Below are positions 27,367 through 36,387 of a stretch of DNA of 64,000 bases, piece by piece (position 1 is the stretch's first letter; every line of letters starts with the position of its first letter). The notes below the pieces were generated by a model that was given only the letters and a program-made list of their open reading frames with translations, did no database searches and was not told the DNA's origin. The stretch comes from Mobiluncus porci (GTDB taxonomy: Bacteria; Actinomycetota; Actinomycetes; Actinomycetales; Actinomycetaceae): positions 38,817 through 102,816 of the forward strand of contig NZ_VUMY01000010.1 of the NCBI RefSeq assembly GCF_009695935.1, written 5' to 3'. Both the position numbers and the translations under genes were made by a program.

Positions 27367-28411
27367 GCGCGATATTGGAACCGATGACCCGCGAGTGCGA
27401 GTGCGCCCCGGTAAAGGGACCCGTCCTCGCACCAAGAAACGCCCCAGCTTTGAAGACGCCATTCCTGGCTTGGTGACAGCAGTGGATCGGGGACGTTTCA
27501 CCCTGGCTATCAAAGGGCAAACCGCTTCCGTGCAAGCCGTGAAAGCGCGGGCTCTCGGCCGGAAAGGGATTATCGTCGGGGATCGCGTGGGGCTGGAAGG
27601 GGATACCTCGGGAACTCCCGATACCCTGGCGCGAATCGTCACCCTCCAAGAGCGAACCACCGTTCTGCGTCGCTCATTTGATGAATCGGAAACCGGAACC
27701 AAGGAAAAACTTATCGTGGCTAACGCCACGCAGATGCTGATTGTGGTGGCCGCAGCAAATCCCGAGCCGAAGACGGGGATGATAGACCGAGCCATGGTGA
27801 CGGCTTTGGATGCGGGAGTGAAACCGCTGCTGGTCATAACGAAAACGGATCTTGACGCCGGAGAAGGATTGACGCGTGAATACGAGAAGCTACTGCCGGT
27901 ATATCTTTTACGGAGAGAGGACTATGACGCTACGCCATCAAGCACCGTCCCCACTGGTGTCCCTGCTACGACGACTACGCCACCAGACCCGTCCCCGCTT
28001 GTTGCGCTAAAAGCAGCTCTAGAAGACGAGGTGACGGTGCTCTTGGGTCATTCCGGGGTAGGGAAATCCACGCTCATCAATGCCCTGGTTCCGAGCGCGC
28101 AAAGGGTTACTGGGCAGGTCAATACCGTAACCGGAAAGGGTCGCCACACCTCATCTTCTGCTGTCGCTTTCTCGTACCGTGGAGGCTGGGTTATAGACAC
28201 CCCCGGAGTGCGGTCTTTCGGGTTGGCCCATATTGATGCGGATGGTCTCTTGGCGGGGTTCACGGAACTGGCGACAATCGCCAAAGACTGCCCTCGCGGA
28301 TGTACTCACCGCGAAGATGCCCCCGATTGCTTGTTGGACTCCCACCCGGAATGTCGCGCCCGAGTCGCATCATTTCGCCATCTTCTAGCGGAAATTCCCA
28401 AACCTTACTGA
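27359..28411 (+). CDS. rsgA: Ribosome biogenesis GTPase RsgA
   Basis: 350 residues. Circularly permuted GTPase that checks 30S subunit maturation. Order of motifs: OB-fold (residues about 45-110), G4-like TKTD near 160, then the P-loop GHSGVGKSTLIN near 230, DTPGVRSFGL near 280, and the zinc site CPRGCTH...C near 315. A Thr/Pro-rich linker of about 20 residues lies between G4 and the P-loop and is unusual. Coupled to aroA by an eight-base overlap. Confidence 0.94.
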   Translation: MTRRDIGTDDPRVRVRPGKGTRPRTKKRPSFEDAIPGLVTAVDRGRFTLAIKGQTASVQAVKARALGRKGIIVGDRVGLEGDTSGTPDTLARIVTLQERTTVLRRSFDESETGTKEKLIVANATQMLIVVAAANPEPKTGMIDRAMVTALDAGVKPLLVITKTDLDAGEGLTREYEKLLPVYLLRREDYDATPSSTVPTGVPATTTTPPDPSPLVALKAALEDEVTVLLGHSGVGKSTLINALVPSAQRVTGQVNTVTGKGRHTSSSAVAFSYRGGWVIDTPGVRSFGLAHIDADGLLAGFTELATIAKDCPRGCTHREDAPDCLLDSHPECRARVASFRHLLAEIPKPY

Positions 28412-28606
28412 AAACAAGCGCAATGAATATGAAATTTGAGGAAAGTCGCCATAATTCAAAAGCTAAACCCGCGCTTCATTAAACAATGCCATGGGCTTGG
28501 TAAAACTTTTCTAAGTTTCTCGAGTTGAGGTGATTTCCTAGGCATTTAGTCCTAAATTAATACTGTTAACGGAAATATTTTCCAACCACCGCGAAAGGGA
28601 ATAATA

Positions 28607-31600
28607 GTGGCCCAGACAGAGACGTCAGCAAATCAACCATCCGAAGAATTCATTGCCGAATTCCATAAACAATACCTCCAGAATCCAGATTCCGTTCCTC
28701 CGGAATGGCAGACCTACTTCCAGCAGATGGAAGAACTGGGTCTGATGGAAAAGGGCGAGAAATCTGGAACCGACGAGGCAACCCCGACTCCAGGCGATGC
28801 GGATTCAGCTACAGGATCCGAAACTGACAGTCAACAAATCCGTTCCGAGGACGTGTCGCGTTCCGACCTCCCTCCAGCTCCCCGCTCCCAAGTGCATCCC
28901 CCGAGCTCGCCCTATGCGGCGAAACAGGCCGCGGAAATGCTACAGAACCGAGCGGAAGTCGCCAAAGCCGAGGATGTCTCGGAGCGAATGAAGGGCGTTT
29001 CGGCAGCCATTGCGAAGAATATGGATGCTTCCCTGTCGGTTCCGACCGCCACATCCTATCGTCAGATTCCCGCCAAGGTGCTTATCGAAAACCGGCTCCA
29101 GATTAATGACCACTTGAAGCGCACCCGCGGCGGTAAGGTTTCCTTCACCCACCTGATTGGCTATGCCATTGTGGAAGCCCTTTCCGAGCTCCCCGAGATG
29201 AATGTCCGCTACGAGCTCAAAGACGGCAAACCCTATATCGACCACCTGGCGCATGTGGGGTTTGGTCTCGCTATTGACCTGCCAAAAGATGACGGTTCTC
29301 GCCTCCTGGTAACCCCGGTGGTTCACGATGCTGACACGCTGTCCTTCCAGGAATTCGTCAACGCCTATGAGGAGCTCGTGAAGAAGGCACGCGACGGAAA
29401 ACTCACCATGGATGACTATTCGGGAGGTACCGTCACCCTCACGAACCCCGGAACTCTGGGTACTCTCATGAGCCAGCCGCGACTTGTGGTTGGTCAAGGT
29501 TCCATAATCGGGGTTGGTGCCACCGGCTATCCGGCGGAATGGGCCGGGGCGAGTGACGCCCAGATGGCAAAAGCCGGTATCGGCAAAATCTTCCACATGT
29601 CCTCGACCTACGACCACCGCGTTATCCAAGGTGCCCTGTCCGGTTCTTTCCTGGGATTGGTGGAAAAGAAGCTCAAAGGTGAAGACGGCTTCTATGACCG
29701 CGTGTTTGATTCTATGAAGGTTCCCTACGAGCCTTACGTGTGGACTCGCAACGAGGTTTACAACTCCTACAGCGAGCAGTCCAAGCCCGCGCGCATCCAG
29801 CGTTTTATCCACGCCTATCGCTCGCGGGGACACCTCATTGCTGACACCGATCCGCTCGATTACCGCGTGCGTCGCCACCCGGATTTGCGTTTGGATCGCT
29901 ACGGCCTGTCGATTTGGGATTTGGATACGGAGTTCCCGATTGGGGTTTTCGGCGGCAAGAAGAACCAGCGGATGACCCTGCGCGAATTGCTCGGCCAGTT
30001 GCGCGACACCTACACGCGCACTTGTGGCGTGGAATACATGCATATTCAAGATCCGGAACAGCGGATTTGGATGCAGGAAGCTTTGGAAAAACCCTATGAG
30101 CCACCGAGCAAGGTTGTTCGCGGCGCCATCCTGGATCGCTTGAACGCGGCCGAGGCTTTTGAAAACTTCTTGCAAACGAAATATGTGGGACAGAAGCGTT
30201 TCTCCCTCGAAGGTGGGGAGTCCCTTATTCCGCTGATGTTGCGGATTATGGACGATGCCGCTCACGATGGACTAGCGGGCGTGACTATCGGGATGGCCCA
30301 CCGTGGACGTCTCAATATGCTCGTGAACGTGGCCGGTAAATCCAATGCTCAAATCTTCTCCGAGTTTGAGGGCAACATGGATCCGGGCTCAGTGCAGGGC
30401 TCTGGTGACGTGAAATACCACTTGGGAACCGAATCGGTCTACGAGTCCTACGAGGGTAAACACACCCAGGTTTACATTGCCGCGAACCCCTCTCACCTGG
30501 AGGCGGCTGATCCGGTGGTGGAAGGCATCGTTCGGGCTCAACAGGACAAGATGGGGCTTGATGATGACTACGGTTATCTCCCCGTCTTGATTCACGGCGA
30601 CGCGGCTTTCATCGGCCAAGGCGTCGTCTATGAAACCCTGAATATGAGCCAGCTGGAGGCTTATAAGACCGGCGGAACCGTCCATATTATTGTGAATAAC
30701 CAAATCGGTTTCACCACTTCGCCGACCAACGGACGCTCCACCAATTACTGCACTGACCTTGCTAAAGGCTTGCAGGTGCCGATTTTCCACGTCAACGGGG
30801 ATGATCCGGAAATGGTGACTCGGGTCGCTGGCTTGGCCTACCGTTTCCAGCAGACTTTCCACAAAGACGTCATTATCGATATGCTCTGCTACCGGCGTCG
30901 TGGCCACAATGAAGGCGACGATCCCTCGATGACCCAGCCGGTTATGTACGGGCTGATTGATAATCTTCCCTCCACTCGCACGGTTTACGTCAACAACCTC
31001 ATTGGTCGTGGCGACTTGACTCACGAGGAAGCCAAGGCGGCGATGGATGACTTCCACAAGAAGCTAGAGAAGATTTTTGAGGAAACGAAAGAACACGGTT
31101 ACACCCCGACTCGTCAAGGCGAGCAGGGCGGCAACGACTGGAATCTTCCGTCTTCCAACGATGACCTGGGTGGCCAGATGGTGGGTTGGTCCTCAGCGGT
31201 GTCTCCCGAAGTGCTGGGAAGAATCGGTGATTCCCAAGTGTCCTATCCCGAAGGCTTTACCCCTCACCCGAAGGTGGCGAAGCTGCTCGAAAAGCGCCAA
31301 AAGATGTCTCGAGAAGGCAATATCGATTGGGGCTTCGGGGAGCTCCTCGCCTTCGGTTCCATCTTGATGGAAGGCACTCCCATCCGGATGTCTGGCGAGG
31401 ATGCGCGGCGCGCGACCTTCGTCCAGCGCCACGCGGTCATCCACGACCACAACACGGGTGAAGAGTGGACCCCGCTGTCATTCCTAACTCCGGGCCAGGG
31501 CAAGTTCATGATCTATGATTCTTCCCTTTCCGAATATGGCCCTCTCGGTTTCGAATACGGCTATTCTGTGGAACGCCCCGAGGCCTTGACCCTGTGGGAA

Positions 31601-32341
31601 GCCCAGTTCGGTGACTTTGCTTTTGCGGCCCAGACGATTATTGATGAATACATCAGTTCTTCGGAACAGAAGTGGCACCAGCACTCTTCTTTGGTCATGC
31701 TCTTGCCCCACGGTTTCGAGGGGCAAGGCCCCGATCACTCTTCGGCGCGCATCGAGCGGTACCTGGATTTGTGTGCCCAAGACAATATGTGGGTTGTCCA
31801 GCCCTCCACTCCGGCTAACCACTTCCACATGCTGCGGATTCAGGCCTATCGCCGCCCGCGGACTCCTTTGATTGTTTTCACCCCGAAGCAACTGCTGCGT
31901 TTGAAAGCCGCGGTTTCCTCGGTGGAAGACTTCACCCATGGTTCTTTCCAGCGGGCTATCGGCGACCAAGGCGGCCTCGATCCAAGCGCCGTGAATCGCG
32001 TGATTATCTGCACGGGTCGTGTGTATTACGACCTCGTAGCCGAGCGGGAAAAGCGCGGAGATAAGGCGACCGCGATTGTGCGCCTCGAACAGTACTACCC
32101 GCTCCACGATGATCTCAAGGCGATTGTGGATCAGTATCCGAACGCGGAGCTGGTCTGGGTGCAGGACGAGCCGGAAAACCAAGGCGCCTGGCCATTCTTC
32201 TACATCCACCACGACCGTTTCGTCGGGGGACGCGACGTTCGCGTGGTGTCTCGACCGGCTATGGCGGCTCCGTCCACCGGCATCGCCAAAACCCACAAGG
32301 CACAGGCCGCGACCTTGATGGATGCGGCTTTCGCCCGGTAA
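28607..32341 (+). CDS. kgd: Multifunctional 2-oxoglutarate metabolism enzyme (KGD/OdhA)
   Basis: 1244 residues from GTG. Fusion typical of actinobacteria: a short N-terminal segment, an acidic linker, an E2-like acyltransferase domain (about residues 115-350, with TYDHRVIQGALSG), then a thiamine-dependent E1 oxoglutarate dehydrogenase. The E1 shows GMAHRGRLNMLVNV near 565 and RRRGHNEGDDPSMTQPVMY near 770. It feeds the TCA cycle and in relatives is controlled by the FHA protein GarA/OdhI. Single-gene unit: 195 AT-rich bases upstream, strong terminator downstream. Confidence 0.96.
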   Translation: MAQTETSANQPSEEFIAEFHKQYLQNPDSVPPEWQTYFQQMEELGLMEKGEKSGTDEATPTPGDADSATGSETDSQQIRSEDVSRSDLPPAPRSQVHPPSSPYAAKQAAEMLQNRAEVAKAEDVSERMKGVSAAIAKNMDASLSVPTATSYRQIPAKVLIENRLQINDHLKRTRGGKVSFTHLIGYAIVEALSELPEMNVRYELKDGKPYIDHLAHVGFGLAIDLPKDDGSRLLVTPVVHDADTLSFQEFVNAYEELVKKARDGKLTMDDYSGGTVTLTNPGTLGTLMSQPRLVVGQGSIIGVGATGYPAEWAGASDAQMAKAGIGKIFHMSSTYDHRVIQGALSGSFLGLVEKKLKGEDGFYDRVFDSMKVPYEPYVWTRNEVYNSYSEQSKPARIQRFIHAYRSRGHLIADTDPLDYRVRRHPDLRLDRYGLSIWDLDTEFPIGVFGGKKNQRMTLRELLGQLRDTYTRTCGVEYMHIQDPEQRIWMQEALEKPYEPPSKVVRGAILDRLNAAEAFENFLQTKYVGQKRFSLEGGESLIPLMLRIMDDAAHDGLAGVTIGMAHRGRLNMLVNVAGKSNAQIFSEFEGNMDPGSVQGSGDVKYHLGTESVYESYEGKHTQVYIAANPSHLEAADPVVEGIVRAQQDKMGLDDDYGYLPVLIHGDAAFIGQGVVYETLNMSQLEAYKTGGTVHIIVNNQIGFTTSPTNGRSTNYCTDLAKGLQVPIFHVNGDDPEMVTRVAGLAYRFQQTFHKDVIIDMLCYRRRGHNEGDDPSMTQPVMYGLIDNLPSTRTVYVNNLIGRGDLTHEEAKAAMDDFHKKLEKIFEETKEHGYTPTRQGEQGGNDWNLPSSNDDLGGQMVGWSSAVSPEVLGRIGDSQVSYPEGFTPHPKVAKLLEKRQKMSREGNIDWGFGELLAFGSILMEGTPIRMSGEDARRATFVQRHAVIHDHNTGEEWTPLSFLTPGQGKFMIYDSSLSEYGPLGFEYGYSVERPEALTLWEAQFGDFAFAAQTIIDEYISSSEQKWHQHSSLVMLLPHGFEGQGPDHSSARIERYLDLCAQDNMWVVQPSTPANHFHMLRIQAYRRPRTPLIVFTPKQLLRLKAAVSSVEDFTHGSFQRAIGDQGGLDPSAVNRVIICTGRVYYDLVAEREKRGDKATAIVRLEQYYPLHDDLKAIVDQYPNAELVWVQDEPENQGAWPFFYIHHDRFVGGRDVRVVSRPAMAAPSTGIAKTHKAQAATLMDAAFAR

Positions 32342-32364
32342 GTAGCGGGTTTTGCGATGACAGG

Positions 32365-32395
32365 CGGGGGCTCCCGAGTTCAGGAGCCCCCGTTT
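32365..32395 (+). terminator. Intrinsic terminator after kgd
   Basis: Perfect 10-bp stem (CGGGGGCTCC and complement) with an 8-base loop and a short TTT run. Separates kgd from the two-component genes. Confidence 0.85.
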
Positions 32396-32456
32396 GCTGG
32401 AATATTTCAGCGTGCGGTGGATAGTTCGAGAGGGCTAGCCGCGATAGGCTCAGGGT

Positions 32457-33671
32457 ATGTATCTATCCGGAGAGCGAATTAAGCGCGTGATGACGCCGTG
32501 GCGCATCGTCATCGTGGTCACTTTGCTGTTCGCCCTCGCCCAAGACGCGTGGACTATCTTGGACGAGCCTCCCTTCATCAAACCCCAAAACTGGGTCATT
32601 GAGGCGGTGGGTTTGTTCCTTTTTGCCCTGATGGCGCACTATCCGCGAGTGTGTGGTTCCCTAGTCGTCATTATGTGGGCGGTGTGCGCCTATTTTCCCG
32701 AATACATCGTCTTCTTCGGAACGGCAGTCTGCGGATTGGTGACGATGGCCTATTTTTCCTCTCGGCGGCTCTACCAATTCCTTATCCCATCCATAATCCT
32801 GATGGCGATTTCAGATTTCACAGCCGGAAGTTTCGATGCGCTTACTGCCCTATTCGTCGTCCTCGGCTACCTCATTGTTTCTGCAGTCGGCTGGTCTTTC
32901 GGACACTACCAACGTCTAGCCGAGAAAGCGGGTCGCGAAACGGAAAAAATCCGGCTCCAAGCCGGAGTTGACCAGGTGCAACTGCGCAATGCTCTCGCCC
33001 AAGATTTGCACGACTCCCTGGCGGCTGACCTAACGAGGCTGACTCTGATTACGGAAAATTTGGCCAAGAATCCTCAACTCGAAGACTCAGTGCGGGAGTC
33101 GCTAGATTTGGTATCCGGCCAATCCCGAGAAGCCTTGGTGGATCTTCGCACCACTATCAGGCAGTTGAAGACTCCCGTTGATGAACAAAGCTCGGGGAGG
33201 ACACTGTGCGAGATTCTGCAAGACAGCGTGAATGTGGCGAAAACCGCCAATATTACTTTGGAACTGGAAATTCCAGACGATCTCGAAAACCAGTTGAATC
33301 GCTACGAAGAAACCACCTTGCAAATGCTAGTGACCGAATCGACAACGAACCTCGTGAAATACGGGAAATCAGGGACCACCGCCGAGATTTCGGTCGAGAT
33401 TGCGGGGGATGATATCGAGTTCATGGCGACCAATGAAATCGGCGGGAACCGCGTGGACTACGCCATGACTTCGGGCCTGGGATTGAAACAGATGACCGCC
33501 TACCTGGAGAGACGAGGGGGAAGTCTCGAATACGTAGCCAGCCAGGGTAAGTGGCTGGTGCACGCGGAGATTCCTCGTGACATGCATAACAAAATGTTGA
33601 ACACGCCCCTGAACCATCGGGGACAGCGGGCGAAGAGACAAGATGAGATAAAGGGAGAGATAAATGGCTGA
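32457..33671 (+). CDS. NarL/DesK-type sensor histidine kinase
   Basis: 404 residues. About five hydrophobic segments span residues 12-150, with no large extracytoplasmic domain, so the input is probably sensed in or at the membrane. A coiled segment leads to HisKA_3 (NALAQDLHDSLAADLTRL, His near residue 185), then an HATPase with TESTTNLVKYGKSG and GLGLKQM. The ATG has a poor ribosome site; an ATG eleven codons later is an alternative. It overlaps the response regulator by eight bases. The stimulus and target genes cannot be told from sequence. Confidence 0.9.
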   Translation: MYLSGERIKRVMTPWRIVIVVTLLFALAQDAWTILDEPPFIKPQNWVIEAVGLFLFALMAHYPRVCGSLVVIMWAVCAYFPEYIVFFGTAVCGLVTMAYFSSRRLYQFLIPSIILMAISDFTAGSFDALTALFVVLGYLIVSAVGWSFGHYQRLAEKAGRETEKIRLQAGVDQVQLRNALAQDLHDSLAADLTRLTLITENLAKNPQLEDSVRESLDLVSGQSREALVDLRTTIRQLKTPVDEQSSGRTLCEILQDSVNVAKTANITLELEIPDDLENQLNRYEETTLQMLVTESTTNLVKYGKSGTTAEISVEIAGDDIEFMATNEIGGNRVDYAMTSGLGLKQMTAYLERRGGSLEYVASQGKWLVHAEIPRDMHNKMLNTPLNHRGQRAKRQDEIKGEING

Positions 33672-34341
33672 AAACCAAATCCTGCCGTTGAAGGTTCTGA
33701 TGGTGGACGATGACCAGATTGTGCGCACCTACCTCGGAGCGTCACTGCAATCTGATCCGCGGGTATTCCTTCTCAAAACCGCAGAAGATGGCGTGGAGGC
33801 GCTGAAAATCATGGAGGAGTGGACTCCGGACGTGGTTTTGATGGACGTGGATATGCCGCGGATGGACGGAATTGAAGCCACTAAACAGATTCGGGAAAAA
33901 TACCCCCAGGTGCGGATTCTCATCTTCACGAACTTCGAGCAGCGCCCCTCGGTGATGAAGGCCATACAGGCTGGCGCGTCCGGTTTCGTCACCAAGGACA
34001 AGCCGGTGGAAGAAATGGTGGATGCCCTGTTGGCGACCCGAGACGGGAAACGGATTATTAGCGAAGATCCGGCCTCAGCTTTGGCTGACATGGTGGCTGG
34101 AGCGGGGAACCGCGAGCCTGTTGATACCGCATTTGTGGAATCGGTCCAGGCAATCCCCGACCGGCTCAAGAAAGTCGTGCCGCTCCTGATTGAGGGGAAA
34201 TCCAATCGGATTATCGCTAAAGAACTCCATACTTCCGAGGGAACTGTGGGGGACTATGTCTCCAAGATTTTGAAGTTGACGAATTGCGAGTCGCGCACGA
34301 GTTTTGTCGTCAAGGCGTTTAAGAACCAGATTAAGTTCTGA
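33664..34341 (+). CDS. NarL/LuxR-type response regulator
   Basis: 225 residues. Receiver domain with DDDQ near residue 16, phospho-Asp in VVLMDVDMPRMDG near 60, TN and K (FTNFEQ, TKDKP). The linker leads to a GerE/LuxR HTH: LLIEGKSNRIIAKELHTSEGTVGDYVSKILKLTNCESRT. AAAGGGAGAG lies five bases before the ATG. Partner of the kinase encoded just before it. No palindromic site for it could be assigned upstream of the pair. Confidence 0.92.
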   Translation: MAENQILPLKVLMVDDDQIVRTYLGASLQSDPRVFLLKTAEDGVEALKIMEEWTPDVVLMDVDMPRMDGIEATKQIREKYPQVRILIFTNFEQRPSVMKAIQAGASGFVTKDKPVEEMVDALLATRDGKRIISEDPASALADMVAGAGNREPVDTAFVESVQAIPDRLKKVVPLLIEGKSNRIIAKELHTSEGTVGDYVSKILKLTNCESRTSFVVKAFKNQIKF

Positions 34342-34385
34342 GCCTTGGCGAGCAGGGGACGGTTCCGCTTTGTTCCGGCTACGCC

Positions 34386-34438
34386 GACGGGTCAGACCCT
34401 TTGGCTATACTTCGTTACGCCAAGAGGCATGACCCGTC
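34386..34438. repeat. Imperfect palindromic element
   Basis: Outer arms GACGGGTCA and TGACCCGTC are perfect complements (9 bp). Inside, CCTTTGGC and GCCAAGAGG can pair with one bulged G, leaving a loop TATACTTCGTTA. The flank GGGACGGTTCCGC also shares parts of the arm. It looks like a repetitive extragenic or cruciform element between the regulator gene and the terminator; no copy was seen elsewhere in this window. Confidence 0.5.
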
Positions 34439-34476
34439 CGCTGTGCCTTCGCAGAGTCTAAGTCTTCCCAGTCGAA

Positions 34477-34509
34477 AAAAGGCTCCGGCGGAATTCGCCG
34501 GAGCCTTTT
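34477..34509. terminator. Bidirectional intrinsic terminator
   Basis: A 14-bp perfect stem (AAAAGGCTCCGGCG and complement) with a 5-base loop; A-run on one side and T-run on the other, so it serves the response regulator on plus and the bL37 gene on minus. Confidence 0.93.
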
Positions 34510-34521
34510 GAGGCTTAGAAC

Positions 34522-34596
34522 TTAAGCGTTAGGGCGCTTGCCGTGGTTAGCGGCATTTTTGGCCCGCGAACGACGCTTGCGACCGCGCTTGGACAT
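34522..34596 (-). CDS. Ribosomal protein bL37
   Basis: A 24-codon gene whose product begins MSKRGRKRRS and ends NHGKRPNA. This very basic peptide matches the small actinobacterial 50S protein bL37 described in mycobacterial ribosome structures, nearly residue for residue in its second half. AGGAGCC lies six bases before the ATG, and a strong terminator follows the stop. It is easily missed because of its length. No other function needs to be invoked. Confidence 0.92.
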   Translation of the reverse strand: MSKRGRKRRSRAKNAANHGKRPNA

Positions 34597-34686
34597 AGTC
34601 AGGCTCCTTTTCATAAACATTTGAACCTAGATATTCTCGCACAAATCAGCCACGCGCTCAATTCCGAAGCCGTCCGCGGAGCCAAT

Positions 34687-35085
34687 CTAGGAATTTTCCC
34701 GAATCGTCACCATAATCCGTTCCCGCAGCTCCACCGGCGCTTCGCAGTGGCAAGAGGCCTGGAGTTTGGTGACAATCTTTTCCAGCTCTGCTGATTGCGC
34801 AGCGCAATGGGGGCATTCTTTCAAATGTGCCTGCAGCGGCGCCAATAGGCTCGGGGCTAAATCGTGGTGAATAATTTCCCACAAGTGCTCTTCCACCATC
34901 CCGCAGTCATAGTCTTGGAATGGCCCACAATGGTAATCAGGATTCTTCGTCTGGGGTTTTTCTACCGACTCTAGCTTCTCCGCGGCGTTTGGCGGAATTT
35001 CCTGTCCCAGTAGCTGATGAAGATGACTGTCAGAGGCGTGCCCCGATGATTCATCAAAGGGTTCGGTGCCTGTTGACTCACTCAT
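34687..35085 (-). CDS. rsrA: Zinc-binding anti-sigma factor RsrA-like
   Basis: 132 residues. The C-terminal 70 form a ZAS domain: CGMVEEHLWEIIHHDL, the signature HLKECPHC (HxxxCxxC), and a distal CHC. In the SigR/RsrA system the reduced, zinc-bound form holds the sigma factor and disulfide stress frees it. An N-terminal extension of about 60 residues is unusual, since typical family members have about 100 residues in all; a good GGGAGGG site before the first ATG suggests that it is translated. It starts one base after the sigR stop, so the two are co-translated. Confidence 0.88.
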   Translation of the reverse strand: MSESTGTEPFDESSGHASDSHLHQLLGQEIPPNAAEKLESVEKPQTKNPDYHCGPFQDYDCGMVEEHLWEIIHHDLAPSLLAPLQAHLKECPHCAAQSAELEKIVTKLQASCHCEAPVELRERIMVTIRENS

Positions 35086-35086
35086 T

Positions 35087-35686
35087 TTATTTCCCTCCCT
35101 GACTTGTTACCAGGTTGCGGTCGGTAGCTTCTCCGACCGGACGGCTGAGAATCAACCGATCCTGCAGTAGGTCCTTTAGCTTCTTTCGACCGCGGTGGAG
35201 GCGGGACATTACCGTTCCCTGTTTAATCTCGAGAATCTCGGCAATTTCCTTGTATGAAAATCCCTCTACGTCAGCCAAATACACGGCCTCGCGGTACTCC
35301 TGGGGTAAAGCATCCATGGCGGCCAGAATGTCTTCGGTTCCCAGCCTATCCAAAGCGGTCGCCTCGGCGGAACGTGTTTCCGGATGAGAAGTGTCTTGAG
35401 CCAGTTGGTAGTCTTGAATCTCATCCACGGTGGAAGTCTTAGGCTCCCGCGTCTTCTTCCGATAGGCATTGATGAAGGTGTTGTTCATAATGCGATAGAG
35501 CCAAGCCAAAAGATTCGTTCCAGGTTGGAAAGAATCAAAGTGTTTGAACGCTTTCAAAAACGTTTCTTGCACCAGATCCTCGGCATCGGCATTGTTGCGC
35601 GTCAGGCGCAACGCCCCGGAATAGAGCTGGTTCAAATAGGGCATGACCTCAGATTCAAAGGTCCCGGTTGCTGTCTTCGTAGTCAT
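35087..35686 (-). CDS. sigR: ECF sigma factor SigR/SigH, thiol-oxidative stress
   Basis: 199 residues starting [14 protein letters not shown]. Region 2 shows [32 protein letters not shown] and [17 protein letters not shown]; region 4 shows [26 protein letters not shown] and [13 protein letters not shown]. These are characteristic of the SigR/SigH group, which controls thioredoxins and repair functions. The ribosome site is weak, and 64 further codons are open upstream, so a longer form (as known for Streptomyces SigR) is possible. A GGGAAT-N18-GTT promoter about 100 bases upstream predicts autoregulation. Confidence 0.92.
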   Translation of the reverse strand: MTTKTATGTFESEVMPYLNQLYSGALRLTRNNADAEDLVQETFLKAFKHFDSFQPGTNLLAWLYRIMNNTFINAYRKKTREPKTSTVDEIQDYQLAQDTSHPETRSAEATALDRLGTEDILAAMDALPQEYREAVYLADVEGFSYKEIAEILEIKQGTVMSRLHRGRKKLKDLLQDRLILSRPVGEATDRNLVTSQGGK

Positions 35687-35785
35687 TAAGAAGAAGTCTA
35701 GCGGCAAAATGGGTCCAGACGGGTGAAACGAAACCCGCAGTAAGAGGGGACAATCATTTATCGCATTCAAAGACACATTACTGTA

Positions 35786-35812
35786 AACGCTCTCAGCACC
35801 AGTTTTATTCCC
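35786..35812 (-). promoter_or_regulatory. SigR-type promoter of the sigR-rsrA operon
   Basis: On the minus strand GGGAAT is followed by exactly 18 bases and GTT, the consensus for SigR in Streptomyces. Transcription would start about 93 bases before the sigR ATG. The match in a site adjacent to sigR itself makes chance unlikely. Confidence 0.8.
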
Positions 35813-35907
35813 GTCCCGTGGTTTTTGCTCGATTACTTCTCCGCGGTTTCGACAGTTTGTAGATAAAAACCTCGGCAAAACTTGGAGATTTGTGGTGAGA
35901 TAGAGTT

Positions 35908-36375
35908 ATGAAAACTCTGCTTCGTTTGTTGGCTCGCCCCATGTTGGCCTCGGTATTTGTGTTTGATGGGTTGGATGCGTTGCGTAACCCTGATGACCAT
36001 GTGGAACGCTTCAAAAAGATTGAGCCGGCGCTCGAAAAACTGGGGCTTCCTCCCGTGCTGACTTCTGATGCGAAACTCCTTTCTCGTCTTGCTGGAGCTG
36101 TGACGGCGATCACCGCCACCGGATTAGCGCTGGGAAAATACCCGCGGACCTGCGCTGCTATTTTGGCGGCGGTTAACTTCCCCATTACGGTCGTGAACAA
36201 CCCGATTTGGGTGGCAAAAACCGATCGTGAACGACAGGATTATTCGCGCGGCCTCATCGTTGGAGCATCCTTAGCCGGAGGCTTGGGGATGGCGATTCTA
36301 GACAACAACGGTCAGCCCTCCTGGAAGGTGCGTCGTGAAATCGTCAAAGCAACAAAGGCGGATTTGGCTAAATAG
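35908..36375 (+). CDS. DoxX family membrane protein
   Basis: 155 residues with about four hydrophobic helices: residues 8-25 (ARPMLASVFVFDGLDAL), about 63-80, 85-100 and 115-132 (GLIVGASLAGGLGMAIL). The opening RPMLASVFVFDG is the DoxX pattern. In mycobacteria a DoxX protein links SodA and a sulfurtransferase against oxidative damage; divergence from sigR fits a redox role, but this is inferred. It leads into two CNNM genes with a 12-base gap and may form an operon with them. Confidence 0.88.
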   Translation: MKTLLRLLARPMLASVFVFDGLDALRNPDDHVERFKKIEPALEKLGLPPVLTSDAKLLSRLAGAVTAITATGLALGKYPRTCAAILAAVNFPITVVNNPIWVAKTDRERQDYSRGLIVGASLAGGLGMAILDNNGQPSWKVRREIVKATKADLAK

Positions 36376-36387
36376 GCCGAGCAATAT

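Noticed and set aside
28940..30265. 441-codon open frame antisense to kgd
   Set aside because: Composition artefact of the codon bias of kgd; no family sequence and no ribosome site.
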